Source: Clostridia bacterium (lineage in GTDB: Bacteria > Bacillota > Clostridia > TANB77 > CAG-508). Taken from it: a DNA stretch of 50,523 nt. Below are positions 8,889 to 18,736 of this stretch, in pieces. The position numbers and the translations under genes are program-made. How positions within the stretch are numbered: position 1 is the stretch's first letter; each line of letters begins with the position of its first letter. The DNA is taken from NCBI GenBank assembly GCA_022791835.1, contig JAAVZW010000020.1:1-50523 (forward strand), given 5' to 3'. The notes below the pieces were generated by a model that was not told the DNA's origin, made no database searches, and worked only from the letters and a program-made list of their open reading frames with translations.

Positions 8889-11476
8889 ATGAATGTTCTA
8901 AAACGTTTAGCGGTAAAAAACCTAAAAAAGAACAAAAAGAGAACAATAAGCACAGCAATAGGTATCATATTATCAACAGCCCTTATATGTGGAACAGCTA
9001 CATTAGTTACAAGTTTTCAAAAAACATTAATACAAAATGCAATAAATGAAACAGGATACTATCATATACAGTTAGCCGATATAACAGAAGATGAACTAAA
9101 AGACATAAAAGCTAATAGAGACATAAAAAACATAGTAGAAACAGAAGAAGTAGGATATGCCATTTTGCCAGAATGTAAAAACGAAGATAAGCCATATGTA
9201 AAGGTATTATCAATCTCAGAAAGTACTTTTAAATACTTAAATTTCAAATTAACTGAACGGTAGAATTGCACAAAATGAAAATGAAATAGTAATATCGAAA
9301 CATATGATAATCAATGGAGGAGTTAACTTAGATATAGGAGATACACTATTATTAGATATAGGAGAAAGACAGACAGAGGATGGTTACAGACTAAATCGGA
9401 AATAACCCATATATAGCAGAGAATGGCGACGAAAAATTAGTAAATACAAAGAAACAAGAATTCAAAATAGTACGGAATAATAGAAAGACCAGAATATTCA
9501 TTTGAAGAATACTCTGACCCAGGTTACACAGTCATAACAACAAATAATAGAGGATATTCAAAAAATATATATCTAGCCTTAGAAAAACCACAAGATTACA
9601 GTACTTCAATTCCAGAATTACTTCGGATTGCAAAGTTATAATCAAGTAAAAAGCCACGAGGGAGAAGCAAAATATCAATATGATTTGAACAATGAATTAC
9701 TAAGATGGGAAGCGTTTGCCTTTTCAGATAGCACAATAGGTATGCTATTTAATACAGCAGGAGTAATAATTGGAGTAATAATTTTCACAAGCGTATATTG
9801 CATAAGAAACTCATTTGCAATATCAATAACAGAAAAAATGAAAATGTATGGAGAGCTAGCATCAGTAGGAGCAACGAAAAAACAAATTAGAAAAAGTGTA
9901 ATTTTTGAAGGAATGGCACTAGGAATAATTAGTGTTCCTATACGGAATAATATCAGGCTTAGGAGCTATATACATCCTACTTAAAATAGTAGGAGCATTG
10001 CTTGGAGAATTCCTATTTGAAGGAATAGATGGAATACTATTCTCAGCAAATATATGGGCAATTATAATATCAATAGTATTAGGATTTGTAACAATATACC
10101 TATCAGCATTTATATCAGCAAAAAGAGCAAGTAAAGTAAATCCTATAGAATTACTTAGAAATTCAGCAGAAATAAAAATAAAGCCTAATAAACTAAAAGT
10201 ACCAAAAATAATTGCAAAACTATTCAAAACAGGAGGAATACTAGCATACAAAAACTTAAAAAGAAGCAAAAAGAAATACAGAACAACAGTGATTTCAATA
10301 GCAGTAAGTGTGTGTATATTTATTACAATGAACACATATATAACAAATATGTTTGATATAAGCTCAAAATACTATAAAGACCAAGATTACAACATAAGAA
10401 TATCAAGTGGAAGAGAAGAAGTGGACCTAAAACAATTCTTAACACTTGATGGAATAGAAAAGTCTTTCTTACAATATCAAGAAGAACACTCTAATTATTT
10501 CAGAATATATGATAAAACAAAATTAGAACCAAACAATCCATATGAAGAATACTTTGAAGGAGAATATGTAGGGATAGAATTTGTAGGGTTAGATGATGAA
10601 ACTTTTAAAAGCTATGTAAAGAAAATTGGTGGAGACTATGAAAAACTCAAAGACCAAGTAATCCTTATAGATGATTATGAATACATGGAAAGAGTAGGGG
10701 ATAAAGTAATAGCAGAAACTAGAAGAATATATAACTACAAAGAAGGAGAAGAAATAAAAGGAAGATATGGCAATTCAGGCACAAAAATGGTGGATGATAA
10801 ACCAGTGGAAATTTTCCAAAATGATAAAGAAATAAGTTTCAAAATAGGAAAAATAACAGATACAAAACCTTATGGAAGAGAAAATAGTTATTATTATGGA
10901 GGATATATAGTACTAAATGTAGATAGATGTCAAACAGTAAATTTCAAACTAGAATATGTATCAATACAATCAGATAACCCAGATTTACTAGAGCAAAAAA
11001 TAGTAGCAACAAATAACAATGCATATGTAAGAAATTTAGAAAGAGAAGCAAAAGAAAACAAATCTATGTTACTTGTAATAGAAATATTCCTTTATGGATT
11101 CATAGGAGTAATAACATTAATAGGAGTAACAAATATATTTAACACAATAACTTCTAACATGGAATTAAGGCAAAAAGAATTTGCAATGCTAAAAAGCATA
11201 GGAATGACAAAAAAAGAATTTAGCAGAATGATAAATCTAGAAACTGTATTTTATGGAACAAAATCACTACTTTACGGAATAATCCTAGGCACAGGAGGAA
11301 CTCTACTACTATATAATGCAATAAAAGACAATCTAAAAGAATTCCAATGGCCAATAATAGCGACAGTGCTAGCATCAGTATCAGTATTTATATTAATATT
11401 TATAATAATGAAATACAGTGTAAGAAAAATAAACAAACAAAATACCATTGAAACTATAAGAAAAGATAATATTTAG
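8889..11476 (+). CDS. FtsX-type ABC permease with five recoding sites
   Basis: 860 aa membrane permease. First helix at about residue 20-40, large extracytoplasmic domain, three helices around residues 285-385, a second long extracytoplasmic domain, three C-terminal helices ending ...NTIETIRKDNI; the FtsX sequence MKMYGELASVGATKKQI and its twin LRQKEFAMLKSIGMTKKEF are both present. Five separate +1 sites at C9258, C9397, C9473, C9624 and C9943 give Gly124, 170, 195, 245 and 351; after all five skips the chain is collinear with no stop and no other lesion. RBS AAAGGGG. It pairs with the ATPase upstream and, by the two-component system downstream, resembles Bce-type peptide-sensing/detoxification modules. 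Confidence 0.9.
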
Positions 11477-11794
11477 TTATATTTTATGCAAATAATCTTG
11501 ACTACCATGGAAAATATGTAGAAGTGTAACTACATGATTATAGTTATCGGTTTCATATATTATAATATAATTTCCAACAGGAATTTTTCTTAAATTACGA
11601 TTTTGAAGTTGTTTAGAACCATAAATTTTGGAATAACCTTCAGGGAATAAATCTAATTTTGAAATAGTAGACTTAACTTTGTCATAAAATCTAATTGCGG
11701 TTTGAGGAGATTGGTACGAATAAATAAAATAATCTATAATTCGGGCTAACTCTTCTCGAAACTGCGGAGAGTGAATTATAAAGTACTTATCCAT
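11477..11794 (-). CDS. RelE/ParE-family toxin
   Basis: 105 aa, ParE/RelE fold: begins with a hydrophobic strand (YFIIHSPQF), two helices (ELARIIDYFIYSYQSPQTAIRFYDKV, TISKLDLFPEG) and the C-terminal strand set YIIIYETDNYNHVVTLLHIFHGSQD, the typical ParE ending. Minus strand, overlapping the stop of its antitoxin gene by 8 bases. It abuts the permease stop (11476), sitting between the transporter and its two-component system. ParE toxins usually hit gyrase and RelE relatives cut mRNA; the target here is not decidable. Confidence 0.8.
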   Translation of the reverse strand: MDKYFIIHSPQFREELARIIDYFIYSYQSPQTAIRFYDKVKSTISKLDLFPEGYSKIYGSKQLQNRNLRKIPVGNYIIIYETDNYNHVVTLLHIFHGSQDYLHKI

Positions 11795-11996
11795 GAAAAC
11801 CGTATTTCGCCTCCATTTCTGCGAAAAGTTCTTCTACAGGACGTCCAAGTCCGGCATCAACTTGAGCCAAGGCAATTTCAATTTTTTCAATTACATCTTT
11901 TGATAAAATCGTGTAAGACTCTTTTGCTCTAAAATATTTCTTTGGACTAAAACTATGCTTTTTTTTAAGTTGCATAGTAGGATTGATAATTGTCAT
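11787..11996 (-). CDS. Antitoxin of the ParE/RelE pair
   Basis: 69 aa with start ATG at 11996, chosen because AAGGAGG lies eight bases upstream; longer readings lack an RBS. N-terminus MTIINPTMQLKKK is a likely strand for DNA binding; the middle (YTILSKDVIEKIEIALAQVDAGLGRPVEELFAEM) is the helical segment typical of antitoxins that wrap ParE toxins. Transcribed first in the operon from the promoter at 12055-12026. Confidence 0.75.
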   Translation of the reverse strand: MTIINPTMQLKKKHSFSPKKYFRAKESYTILSKDVIEKIEIALAQVDAGLGRPVEELFAEMEAKYGFHG

Positions 11997-12025
11997 AAGT
12001 TTTACCTCCTTATATAGTATTATCA

Positions 12026-12055
12026 ATTATACAATATTTATCACATTTATGTCAA
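12026..12055 (-). promoter_or_regulatory. Promoter of the toxin-antitoxin operon
   Basis: On the minus strand TTGACA (12055-12050), 18-bp spacer, TATAAT (12031-12026): both boxes are perfect consensus. The region just downstream (TATTATATAAGGAGG) carries the antitoxin RBS. Confidence 0.7.
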
Positions 12056-12097
12056 GCTTTTCTTGAATTCTCTCCCAATATATGCTAATATAAAAAA

Positions 12098-12207
12098 ACG
12101 GAACTAATATTTTCTAAGCTCATCCTTCGCTAAGAAAATCTAAGTTTCGCATAATTATCTAGTATGGAGCTTTTCACTACTTACGTAGCGAAAATTCCTA
12201 CTATATA
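12098..12207. repeat. Dispersed intergenic repeat, copy A
   Basis: The first half (12098-12160, containing TTTTCTAAGC ... GCTAAGAAAA, a 10-bp hairpin with one mismatch, then TCTAAGTTTCGCATAATTAT) recurs in reverse complement at 28633-28697 and 38672-38750. The second half (12161-12207, CTAGTATGGAGCTTTTC then CTACTTACGTAGCGAAAATT) recurs in reverse complement at 27656-27699. So this copy joins two modules that occur separately elsewhere. It lies in the leader of the response-regulator gene. Confidence 0.7.
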
Positions 12208-12221
12208 AAAAAAGAGGTGAA

Positions 12222-12875
12222 ATGATGCAAATACTATTAGTAGAAGATAATATAAGTATAGCAAAAGGATTAATATACTCACTAGAACAAAAGGAGTATA
12301 AAGTATCACATACAGACACTATAGAACGAACAATATTAGCTCTAGAAAGTAAAAAAATAGATTTAATAATACTTGATATATCTCTTCCAGATGGAGATGG
12401 TTTTAGACTATATGAAAAGGAAATTAAAAAAAGAAAAATTCCAACTATATTTTTGACAGCAAGAGATGAAGAAGACGATATCGTAAAAGGTTTAGAACTA
12501 GGAGCAGAAGACTATATAACAAAGCCATTCTCTACAAAAGAATTAATTGCAAGGATAAACAAAATTCTGCTAAGAGGCAAAAATGAAAAAATAACTGTAC
12601 AGAACATAGAATTTGACATGGATAAAATGGAGGTTTACAAAGACAAAGAAAAAATAGAACTAAGTAACATAGAATTAAAAATTTTGCAGTTATTATTTCT
12701 AAATTTAAATAAAGTAGTTACAAGAGATGATATTATAGAAAAAATATGGGACTGGACAGGAAATGATGTAAATAACAATACAGTTACAGTTTATATGAAA
12801 AGGATTAGAGAAAAATTAGATGTAGACATTATAATAACTATAAAGGGGATAGGATATAGAATTGATGAAAAATAA
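12222..12875 (+). CDS. OmpR-family response regulator
   Basis: 217 aa. Receiver domain with acidic pocket (LLVEDN), phosphorylation Asp in LIILDISLPDGDG, T in IFLTARDEEDD, Lys in ITKPFSTKEL; winged-helix DNA-binding domain from about residue 125 with LSNIELKILQLLFLNLNKVVTR and the recognition segment TVTVYMKRIREKL. RBS AGAGGTG. Its last 11 bases overlap the histidine kinase start. By position it likely controls the 8211-11476 exporter, from which a TA pair now separates it. Confidence 0.9.
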   Translation: MMQILLVEDNISIAKGLIYSLEQKEYKVSHTDTIERTILALESKKIDLIILDISLPDGDGFRLYEKEIKKRKIPTIFLTARDEEDDIVKGLELGAEDYITKPFSTKELIARINKILLRGKNEKITVQNIEFDMDKMEVYKDKEKIELSNIELKILQLLFLNLNKVVTRDDIIEKIWDWTGNDVNNNTVTVYMKRIREKLDVDIIITIKGIGYRIDEK

Positions 12876-14082
12876 AGTAGAATTAAAAAAAGCAATTCTA
12901 ATAAGCATAATCATTTTTATAATATTAAGTATAGTATTTTTAATACTTAAGCATTTAGAATACAAAAAATACACAGAAGTGTTTAACACAAAAATAGATA
13001 TAATTATAGGAGAGATAAAACAAAAATATCCAGAAGTAAAAATAAATGAAATCATAGAAATGCTAGAGCAAGAAGAAACAGATACAAAAAGCCTACTTAA
13101 AGATTATGGTATAGACTTAAGCAAAGATACAGCAATATTAGAAAATGATAAGCAATTTGCAAAACATTTGATACTAGAGTTAGCAGTAGTTTGCATATTA
13201 TTCATATCTCTTAGCGCAATTTTCTTACTTTACAATAATAAAAAAGATAAAACCTTGAAAGAAATTACAAGATGCATAGAAGAGATAAATAAAAGAAACT
13301 ATAAGTTAGATATAGCAGATAATACAGAGGATGAACTTTCAATTTTAAAGAATGAAATTTACAAAACTACTATAATGCTAAAAGAGGTAGCTGAAAATTC
13401 AAAAGAAGATAAGATAAAGTTAAAAGATAGTTTATCAGATATATCACATCAATTGAAAACGCCACTTACATCTATAACAATAAGTTTAGATAATATGTTA
13501 GATAATAAAGATATGGAAGAAAAAACTAGAATAGAATTTATAAAAGATATTAAAAGGGAGGTCACTAATCTTAGTTTTTTAGTAAATGCACTTTTAAAAT
13601 TATCTAAATTTGATGCAAATACCATTAAGTTCATAAATAAAGATGAATATGTAAAAAACATTGTTGAATCTGCAATACAAAAAGTGGCAGGATTATGCGA
13701 TTTAAAGAATGTAGAGATTTCTGATAGAGGAAATGAAGAGGATAGTGTTTATTGTGATTCTAAGTGGCAAGTTGAGGCTATAACTAATATCTTAAAAAAC
13801 TGTATAGAACATTCGGAAGAAGGAACAAAAATTGATATAAGTTATGAAGAAAATAATGTATATACAATGATTAGAATAGTTGATAATGGAAGCGGAATAG
13901 ATGAAGAAGATTTACCTCATATATTTGAGAGATTTTACAAGGGTAAGAATTCTGCAAATGATAGTGTGGGTATTGGGCTTGCACTGGCTAAGTCTATTAT
14001 TGAAGAGAATAATGGGTATGTGAATGTTGAAAGTGAAATGGGGATAGGTACTATATTTGTGATTAAGTATTTTAAAGGGTAG
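12865..14082 (+). CDS. Sensor histidine kinase
   Basis: 405 aa from ATG 12865 (a TTG three bases earlier is the alternative). Two membrane segments (about residues 9-29 and 107-127) flank a short ~78-residue extracytoplasmic loop. H-box SDISHQLKTPLTSI (phospho-His), N-box ITNILKNCIEHSEEG, G1 VDNGSGI, F-box IFERFYKG, G2 GIGLALAK. Overlaps the response regulator gene by 11 bases. The codon use drifts toward GTT/GGT/TTG in its last 600 bases compared with neighbours. No recoding site. Confidence 0.9.
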   Translation: MKNKVELKKAILISIIIFIILSIVFLILKHLEYKKYTEVFNTKIDIIIGEIKQKYPEVKINEIIEMLEQEETDTKSLLKDYGIDLSKDTAILENDKQFAKHLILELAVVCILFISLSAIFLLYNNKKDKTLKEITRCIEEINKRNYKLDIADNTEDELSILKNEIYKTTIMLKEVAENSKEDKIKLKDSLSDISHQLKTPLTSITISLDNMLDNKDMEEKTRIEFIKDIKREVTNLSFLVNALLKLSKFDANTIKFINKDEYVKNIVESAIQKVAGLCDLKNVEISDRGNEEDSVYCDSKWQVEAITNILKNCIEHSEEGTKIDISYEENNVYTMIRIVDNGSGIDEEDLPHIFERFYKGKNSANDSVGIGLALAKSIIEENNGYVNVESEMGIGTIFVIKYFKG

Positions 14083-14084
14083 CC

Positions 14085-14273
14085 GTTTAAATTTGGTCGC
14101 ATAAATAATTTAAATAGTCACTCGAGGCGTTGTTCTTTCTAAGGGCTCTAAGCATTTTTTATGGCACCCTTTCACAGGTGTGCGAACTATTTCCATAAAA
14201 ACTACTAAGAGCCCTTATGTCATCACTCCTACATTCGTGACTATTTAAATTATTTATGCGACCAAATTTAAAC
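14085..14273. repeat. Large imperfect hairpin with perfect 37-bp outer arms
   Basis: Arms at 14085-14121 and 14237-14273 are perfect inverted repeats, and the interior (AAGGGCTCTAAG ... TTAGAGCCCTT-like, TTTTTATGG / CCATAAAAA) also pairs, so the whole 189 bp can fold as one stem. It starts two bases after the kinase stop. No coding potential. It could be a MITE-like element, a very strong bidirectional terminator, or an RNA of its own. Confidence 0.75.
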
Positions 14274-14310
14274 TACTCTATTGTTAATATATGGTAGTTT
14301 AGGAGTGGGC

Positions 14311-14340
14311 TTTGCATTTTTTTTTGATATATGGTATAAT
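14311..14340 (+). promoter_or_regulatory. Promoter and palindrome before the 14395 orphan
   Basis: TTTGCA (14311-14316), 18 bp, TATAAT (14335-14340). A palindrome TTCCAGTgtACTGGAA follows near 14355-14370, between the transcription start and the GGAGG ribosome site, suitable for a repressor or an RNA hairpin. Confidence 0.5.
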
Positions 14341-14394
14341 TATGTTAAGTATAAATTCCAGTGTACTGGAAAATTTGTATGGAGGTAGTTAATC

Positions 14395-14616
14395 ATGTCA
14401 CCTAAACAGCTTGAGAAAACGGCAACACGTATTCTCAAAAAGCATGGCTTACCTCAAGAAATCTTCTTCGGAATTATTGCAGTCTCTGTGGGAGGCAATC
14501 AAGGAGTAGGCGCACAAGTAAGTATGCCATACGACTTGCCTGACCCTTATACAACAGAGAAAGCAAGAGATGAATTCAGAAGAGTAACAAGAGGAGCCGA
14601 ACTCCGCATCTATTAA
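14395..14616 (+). CDS. Orphan small protein, composition unlike neighbours
   Basis: 73 aa, no family recognised. Short helical N-terminus (KQLEKTATRILKKHGLP) then a Gly/Val-rich middle (GIIAVSVGGNQGVGAQVSM) and a basic end (EFRRVTRGAELRIY). No membrane segment. Strong RBS (GGAGGTAG) and its own promoter and terminator. Codons such as CTC, GTC, CGC and CGT are far commoner than in neighbours. One of five such single-gene units in the window. Confidence 0.6.
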   Translation: MSPKQLEKTATRILKKHGLPQEIFFGIIAVSVGGNQGVGAQVSMPYDLPDPYTTEKARDEFRRVTRGAELRIY

Positions 14617-14624
14617 CAAACCTA

Positions 14625-14650
14625 AAAAGGGAGCCTGTGGCTCCCCTTTA
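14625..14650 (+). terminator. Rho-independent terminator
   Basis: AAGGGAGC / GCTCCCCTT arms with a 5-base loop directly after the 14395 gene, followed by T-rich sequence. Confidence 0.8.
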
Positions 14651-14657
14651 AAATATT

Positions 14658-14909
14658 CTAATCATTTATATCAACATTATCAAAAAGTGTATCATCGAAA
14701 AAATCTTTTAAAGTAATATTTAAAGCTTGACAAATCAAAGTAATGGATTCAAGTGTAATTGACTTATTCTTACTGCGTAAAAATCTATTTATAGTAGAAC
14801 GGTCAATTCCAGCAGTTAAAGCTAACTTATTGCCATTAATATGATTATCTTTCATTAATTTTTTTATTCTAAACTTTACAGCAGTAGATAAATACATTTC
14901 AATCTCCAT
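14658..14909 (-). CDS. Xre-family helix-turn-helix regulator
   Basis: 83 aa, one Cro/C1-type HTH domain: AVKFRIKKLMKDNHINGNKLALTAGIDRSTINRFLR, then SITLESITLICQALNITLKDFFDD. Start at ATG 14909 (MEIEMYLS) is a choice; 14897 is the alternative, and neither has a strong RBS. Divergent from the dockerin gene at 15059, so it may regulate that operon. Confidence 0.75.
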   Translation of the reverse strand: MEIEMYLSTAVKFRIKKLMKDNHINGNKLALTAGIDRSTINRFLRSKNKSITLESITLICQALNITLKDFFDDTLFDNVDIND

Positions 14910-15058
14910 TAAATTTAAAACTATATATAATATAACAAAAAAATAAAAAAAATATGGGGATTGTAAACAACAATTTTTACCAAAACTATTGAAATATATA
15001 GAATGAAGTGATAGAATGAATAAAAAATAAAACAAAATATTTTTAGAAAGGGGATAAT

Positions 15059-16712
15059 ATGTTTTGTAAAAATTATAAAAAATTAATTATAAGTAGTGTA
15101 GTAGCAATACTTATTTTATGCAATCTATCTATTAGTAAGGCAACAACAAAGCTAGAAACAAAATACATAAATATACCAAATTATAAAGTATTATCAAATG
15201 TATCAGGAGAAGGAATTAGTTGTTGTTCTAGAACAGATAATCTAATGTTATTTGTAACAGATAGCCCAGACAGAATTTTTGACAAAGAATATGCAACAGA
15301 ATTTGGAAATTATTACAAAATATCACACAACAAATTATATTATACAAATGATGGGATAACCTTTGGAAATACAGATTTAGAAGCAATAATAAGAAAAATG
15401 TATTCGCTAGGCAAAGACAGCATAATAGATGTCAATAGTATGGAAAGGAAAGATAACACATTTTATTTATGCGGATTAATAAAAGAAAAAGGAACAGCAG
15501 AATATTTGTGGAAATATAGAACAATTTTATTAAAAACAGTAGATGGAAAAAACTTTGAAAAATTAAATATTCCACTAATTACAACTACAACAAATGATAT
15601 AATCAAAATATATCAATATAAAGGCACATATATAATAGCAGGAGCACATGATTATAGTCAAGAAAAAAACCATTACTATTATTATTATACATCAACTGAT
15701 TTAAAAAATTGGACAAAACGAATAATTAAAGAACCATGGGAATATGATGATTATGTTGATGGGTTACTAAGTATAACAATGGCTGGAGTAAGTTTCAGAA
15801 GATATACGCGGAATAAATGATATGGATAATATAGTACTAACAACTGACTTTGAACAGTATAAGAGTGTAAATGAAGATAATGTGATTGCAGATAGTGTTA
15901 ATATATCAGACCTAAAAGACGATTCAAGAATAGGAGAAATTGGAGACAAAAAGTATAGAAATGAAGCATTTTCAGCTAATCAGCCTTATTCGATAATAAA
16001 TGTATATAAAGCAGACTATCCAACAGGAGAATATAATGATATTTTAGCCAATAGAGGTTCAGATATATATATATCATCTCCATATCCAGCTAAATATAGA
16101 AAATTGTGCACTATAAGAGGACATGAAAGATACACATTGGTTATACAAGGAGCAGAAAAAGATGGGACTTGGAGTGATAATTGGCCTATTTGCATATATA
16201 CACATGTAGGTTCTAATGGAGAGGCTCTGCTCAGAGTATGGGACAACTATAAAAGTAATAATTACAAAGAATATTTACTTGAAGACATTTATACTCTTAC
16301 AATCGGAACTACATTTCATACTAACAATGGATTAATTGGTACAACATATGGAGAAGGCTTATTACTTACAGCAGATAAATACAACACATTATATAAGATG
16401 ACATTACCAATTGATGCAGTGGATACAATTGCATTTAAAGATAGAGTAATACTACTTGGAAGCAGTCATAGTATAACTATTAATACAAAAGATTTACGCA
16501 AAGCAACAGGTGGAACTACACTAGGAGATATAGATGAAAACGGAAAGATAGACACAAAAGATGCTAGGCTAGCACTACTTGCCTATGTAGGTAAACAAAA
16601 CCTAACACTAGAGCAAAAAATATTAGCGGATGTAAACAAAGATGGAAAAGTAGATACAAAAGATGCAAGACAAATTTTACTATATTATGTAGGAAAAATA
16701 AAGAAATTTTAA
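15059..16712 (+). CDS. Secreted dockerin protein, propeller-like body (one recoding site)
   Basis: 550 aa. Signal peptide (KKLIISSVVAILILCNLSISKA). The body has alternating beta-rich segments with paired phrases such as DGKNFEKLNIP and STDLKNWTKRI, as in BNR/sialidase-like beta-propellers. The C-terminus is a type I dockerin: DIDENGKIDTKDARLALL and its twin DVNKDGKVDTKDARQILL, the duplicated Ca-binding loop with helix. The frame breaks at C15809 (ACG-C-GGA), giving Gly251 in YTGINDMDN. RBS AAAGGGG. Probably anchored to a cohesin scaffold at the cell surface; its ligand is unknown. Confidence 0.82.
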
Positions 16713-16750
16713 TATAATTATATAAATAAAAAAGAAAGGAAATTAATAAA

Positions 16751-18202
16751 ATGAAAAGAAAAATTTTATCTGTAATACTTATGCTTTGTATTATATTAGG
16801 AAGTCTATGTATAACACCAGTGCAAGTTAAAGCAGTTAGTATACCGAGTGAAAGTGCATTTGTTTCAAAAATAAAAGAGTTACAAGAAAGATTTAAGCAT
16901 GGAGAATATTGGAATAAAAGAAATTCAGCTGATTTTTCAAAAACAGGAAAAATCACATGTGGTCTTGCATCTGTATGGGATTTTGATAAAAATATCTGTG
17001 GAGAATGTGAAAATTCATGGCAATGTATGGGATTTGCTTGGAAAATGGCTAATGAATGCTTTGGAATATCTAGATATTCCAATTCATGGGAAAAGAGTTG
17101 GGATTTAGGAACTGTTCATGCAGGAGATGTATTAAGGATAAATAAAGATACACATTCTATTTTTGTTTATAAAGTTGATGGAAATAAAATTTATTATGCA
17201 GATTGCAACTATACAGGTCATTGCCAAGTGCAGTGGGGAGCAACAATGAGTTATACAGAACTTAAGAGTAAATTTTATTATAAACAGCATTTATCTGGAA
17301 ACAACCTTACAGGAACGGGAACAGCTAAACCTGCTTATACATATACAAACATATCAGGAACATACTATTTAAAAAATTTAAATAATAATAAATACTTAAC
17401 AGTTGATGGATTTGCAGATGCTGATAAGGCAAATCTTTCTACTGCTGAATATTCATCACAAAAACAAAAAATTACGATAACTAATGTAGGCGGAAATAAT
17501 CATAAACTAGTTCCAACATGTACATCAAGACTAATAAATGCTTGGGGAAATAATCCAACTAATGGAGCTAATGTAAATTTATATCATTTTGACTCTAGCA
17601 ATGCAAGTTCGCAATATTGGAGATTTGAAAAATATTCAGAGAATACTTATATTATACACCTTGCATATGATGAAAATCTATGCTTAGCTAATTCTGGAAC
17701 AAATGCTGTTGTGCAAAATAGAACTGGATATTCATCTCAGATTTGGGTGTTAGAATCAGTGCCAAGTGCTCATAATCATAATTACAAATATCAATATTTT
17801 TTAGCGAGCCATCCGCATTATGACCAATATATTTGCTCATGTGGAACATACAAGATAGACTATAATACAGCAAAATATTATGATAAATGTGAAAAATGTA
17901 AAGAACAAGAATTTGTAGATATACCAGTAGTACCAAACCCAGATGAACCAAAACCTAATCCAGATAATAAACCAAGTAATCCAATAACAAATGGAAACCA
18001 AGAGATGGAACTTGGAGATATAAATGGAGATGGTAAAATAGATACAAAAGATGCAAGATTAGCATTATTAGCATATGTAGGCAAACAAAAACTCACAACT
18101 GAGCAAATAGAATTAGCAGATGTAAACAAAGATGGAAAAGTAGATACCAAAGACGCAAGACAAATTTTACTATATTATGTAGGAAAAATAAAAAATTTTT
18201 AA
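16751..18202 (+). CDS. Secreted cysteine peptidase/amidase with ricin-type lectin and dockerin
   Basis: 483 aa, no recoding site. Signal peptide (residues 1-28). Residues about 30-185 look like a CHAP-type cysteine peptidase or amidase: nucleophile Cys in WQCMGFAWKMA and His in DTHSIFVYKVDGNKIYYADC. Residues about 195-340 form a ricin-B-type beta-trefoil (YYLKNLNNNKYLTVDG, SSQYWRFEKY, SSQIWVLESV) that binds sugar. A Cys-rich segment (ICSCGTYK, CEKCKEQE) and a Pro/Asn linker lead to a C-terminal type I dockerin nearly identical to that of the gene before. The two dockerin genes are 38 bases apart, one operon. Confidence 0.82.
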   Translation: MKRKILSVILMLCIILGSLCITPVQVKAVSIPSESAFVSKIKELQERFKHGEYWNKRNSADFSKTGKITCGLASVWDFDKNICGECENSWQCMGFAWKMANECFGISRYSNSWEKSWDLGTVHAGDVLRINKDTHSIFVYKVDGNKIYYADCNYTGHCQVQWGATMSYTELKSKFYYKQHLSGNNLTGTGTAKPAYTYTNISGTYYLKNLNNNKYLTVDGFADADKANLSTAEYSSQKQKITITNVGGNNHKLVPTCTSRLINAWGNNPTNGANVNLYHFDSSNASSQYWRFEKYSENTYIIHLAYDENLCLANSGTNAVVQNRTGYSSQIWVLESVPSAHNHNYKYQYFLASHPHYDQYICSCGTYKIDYNTAKYYDKCEKCKEQEFVDIPVVPNPDEPKPNPDNKPSNPITNGNQEMELGDINGDGKIDTKDARLALLAYVGKQKLTTEQIELADVNKDGKVDTKDARQILLYYVGKIKNF

Positions 18203-18220
18203 ATTAAATATAATTAGATG

Positions 18221-18256
18221 TAAGAGGGGATTCGTTTATGAAGAATACCCCTCTTA
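18221..18256 (+). terminator. Rho-independent terminator
   Basis: TAAGAGGGG / CCCCTCTTA arms (18221-18229 and 18248-18256) after the second dockerin gene. Confidence 0.75.
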
Positions 18257-18359
18257 TATCACTAAATAATAAACAGTGAAAAATTTCCGAAAATTCAAAT
18301 TTTACCTAGTAATTTAACAAAATAAGTGTTATACTATTATAAAATAAAAAAGAAAGCGA

Positions 18360-18602
18360 GTGAATATTATGATAACAGAAAAAAGTCAAACAAGAACAAA
18401 AGAAGATACTTCTAATATCAACAAACTTTATGCAGAACATTTGCTAAAAAAAGTGAAAATAGCAGAAGAACAAATAGCAAATGGTGAAGTAATAACAATA
18501 GAAGAACTAAAAGAATTTATAGATGGATTGGAGGCAGAATATGTGGCTAGAAATACCGAATTTTACAAATCATACATTTCAGAAAATAATTTTAATTTAT
18601 AA
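18360..18602 (+). CDS. Antitoxin-toxin fusion remnant of a duplicated TA module
   Basis: 80 aa. The first ~60 residues match the intact antitoxin at 18737 (NINKLYAEHLLKKVKIAEEQIANGE versus NINKLYAEYLLERAQRAEEAIERGE). The last ~14 residues (FYKSYISENNFNL) match the C-terminus of the toxin at 18918 (FYKSYISKNKFNL). Thus a tandem copy of the TA pair lost the middle by an in-frame deletion, leaving antitoxin fused to the toxin tail. The upstream ~85 bases are also near-identical to those before 18737. It still has an RBS and might act as a spare antitoxin; it cannot be a toxin. Confidence 0.75.
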   Translation: MNIMITEKSQTRTKEDTSNINKLYAEHLLKKVKIAEEQIANGEVITIEELKEFIDGLEAEYVARNTEFYKSYISENNFNL

Positions 18603-18736
18603 CAATTTTTTAAAAGCTCATATTTAATAAAAAAGTATTTCCTAAAAAACAAGTATAATCTATTAAAAATTTCAAATTTTACTAGTAATTTAACAAAATA
18701 AGTGTTATACTATTATAAAACAAAAAAAGAAAGAGA

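Noticed and set aside
14085..14273. Simple terminator of the histidine kinase
   Set aside because: 189 bp with 37-bp perfect arms is much larger than a terminator and has no clear T tract at the arm end.
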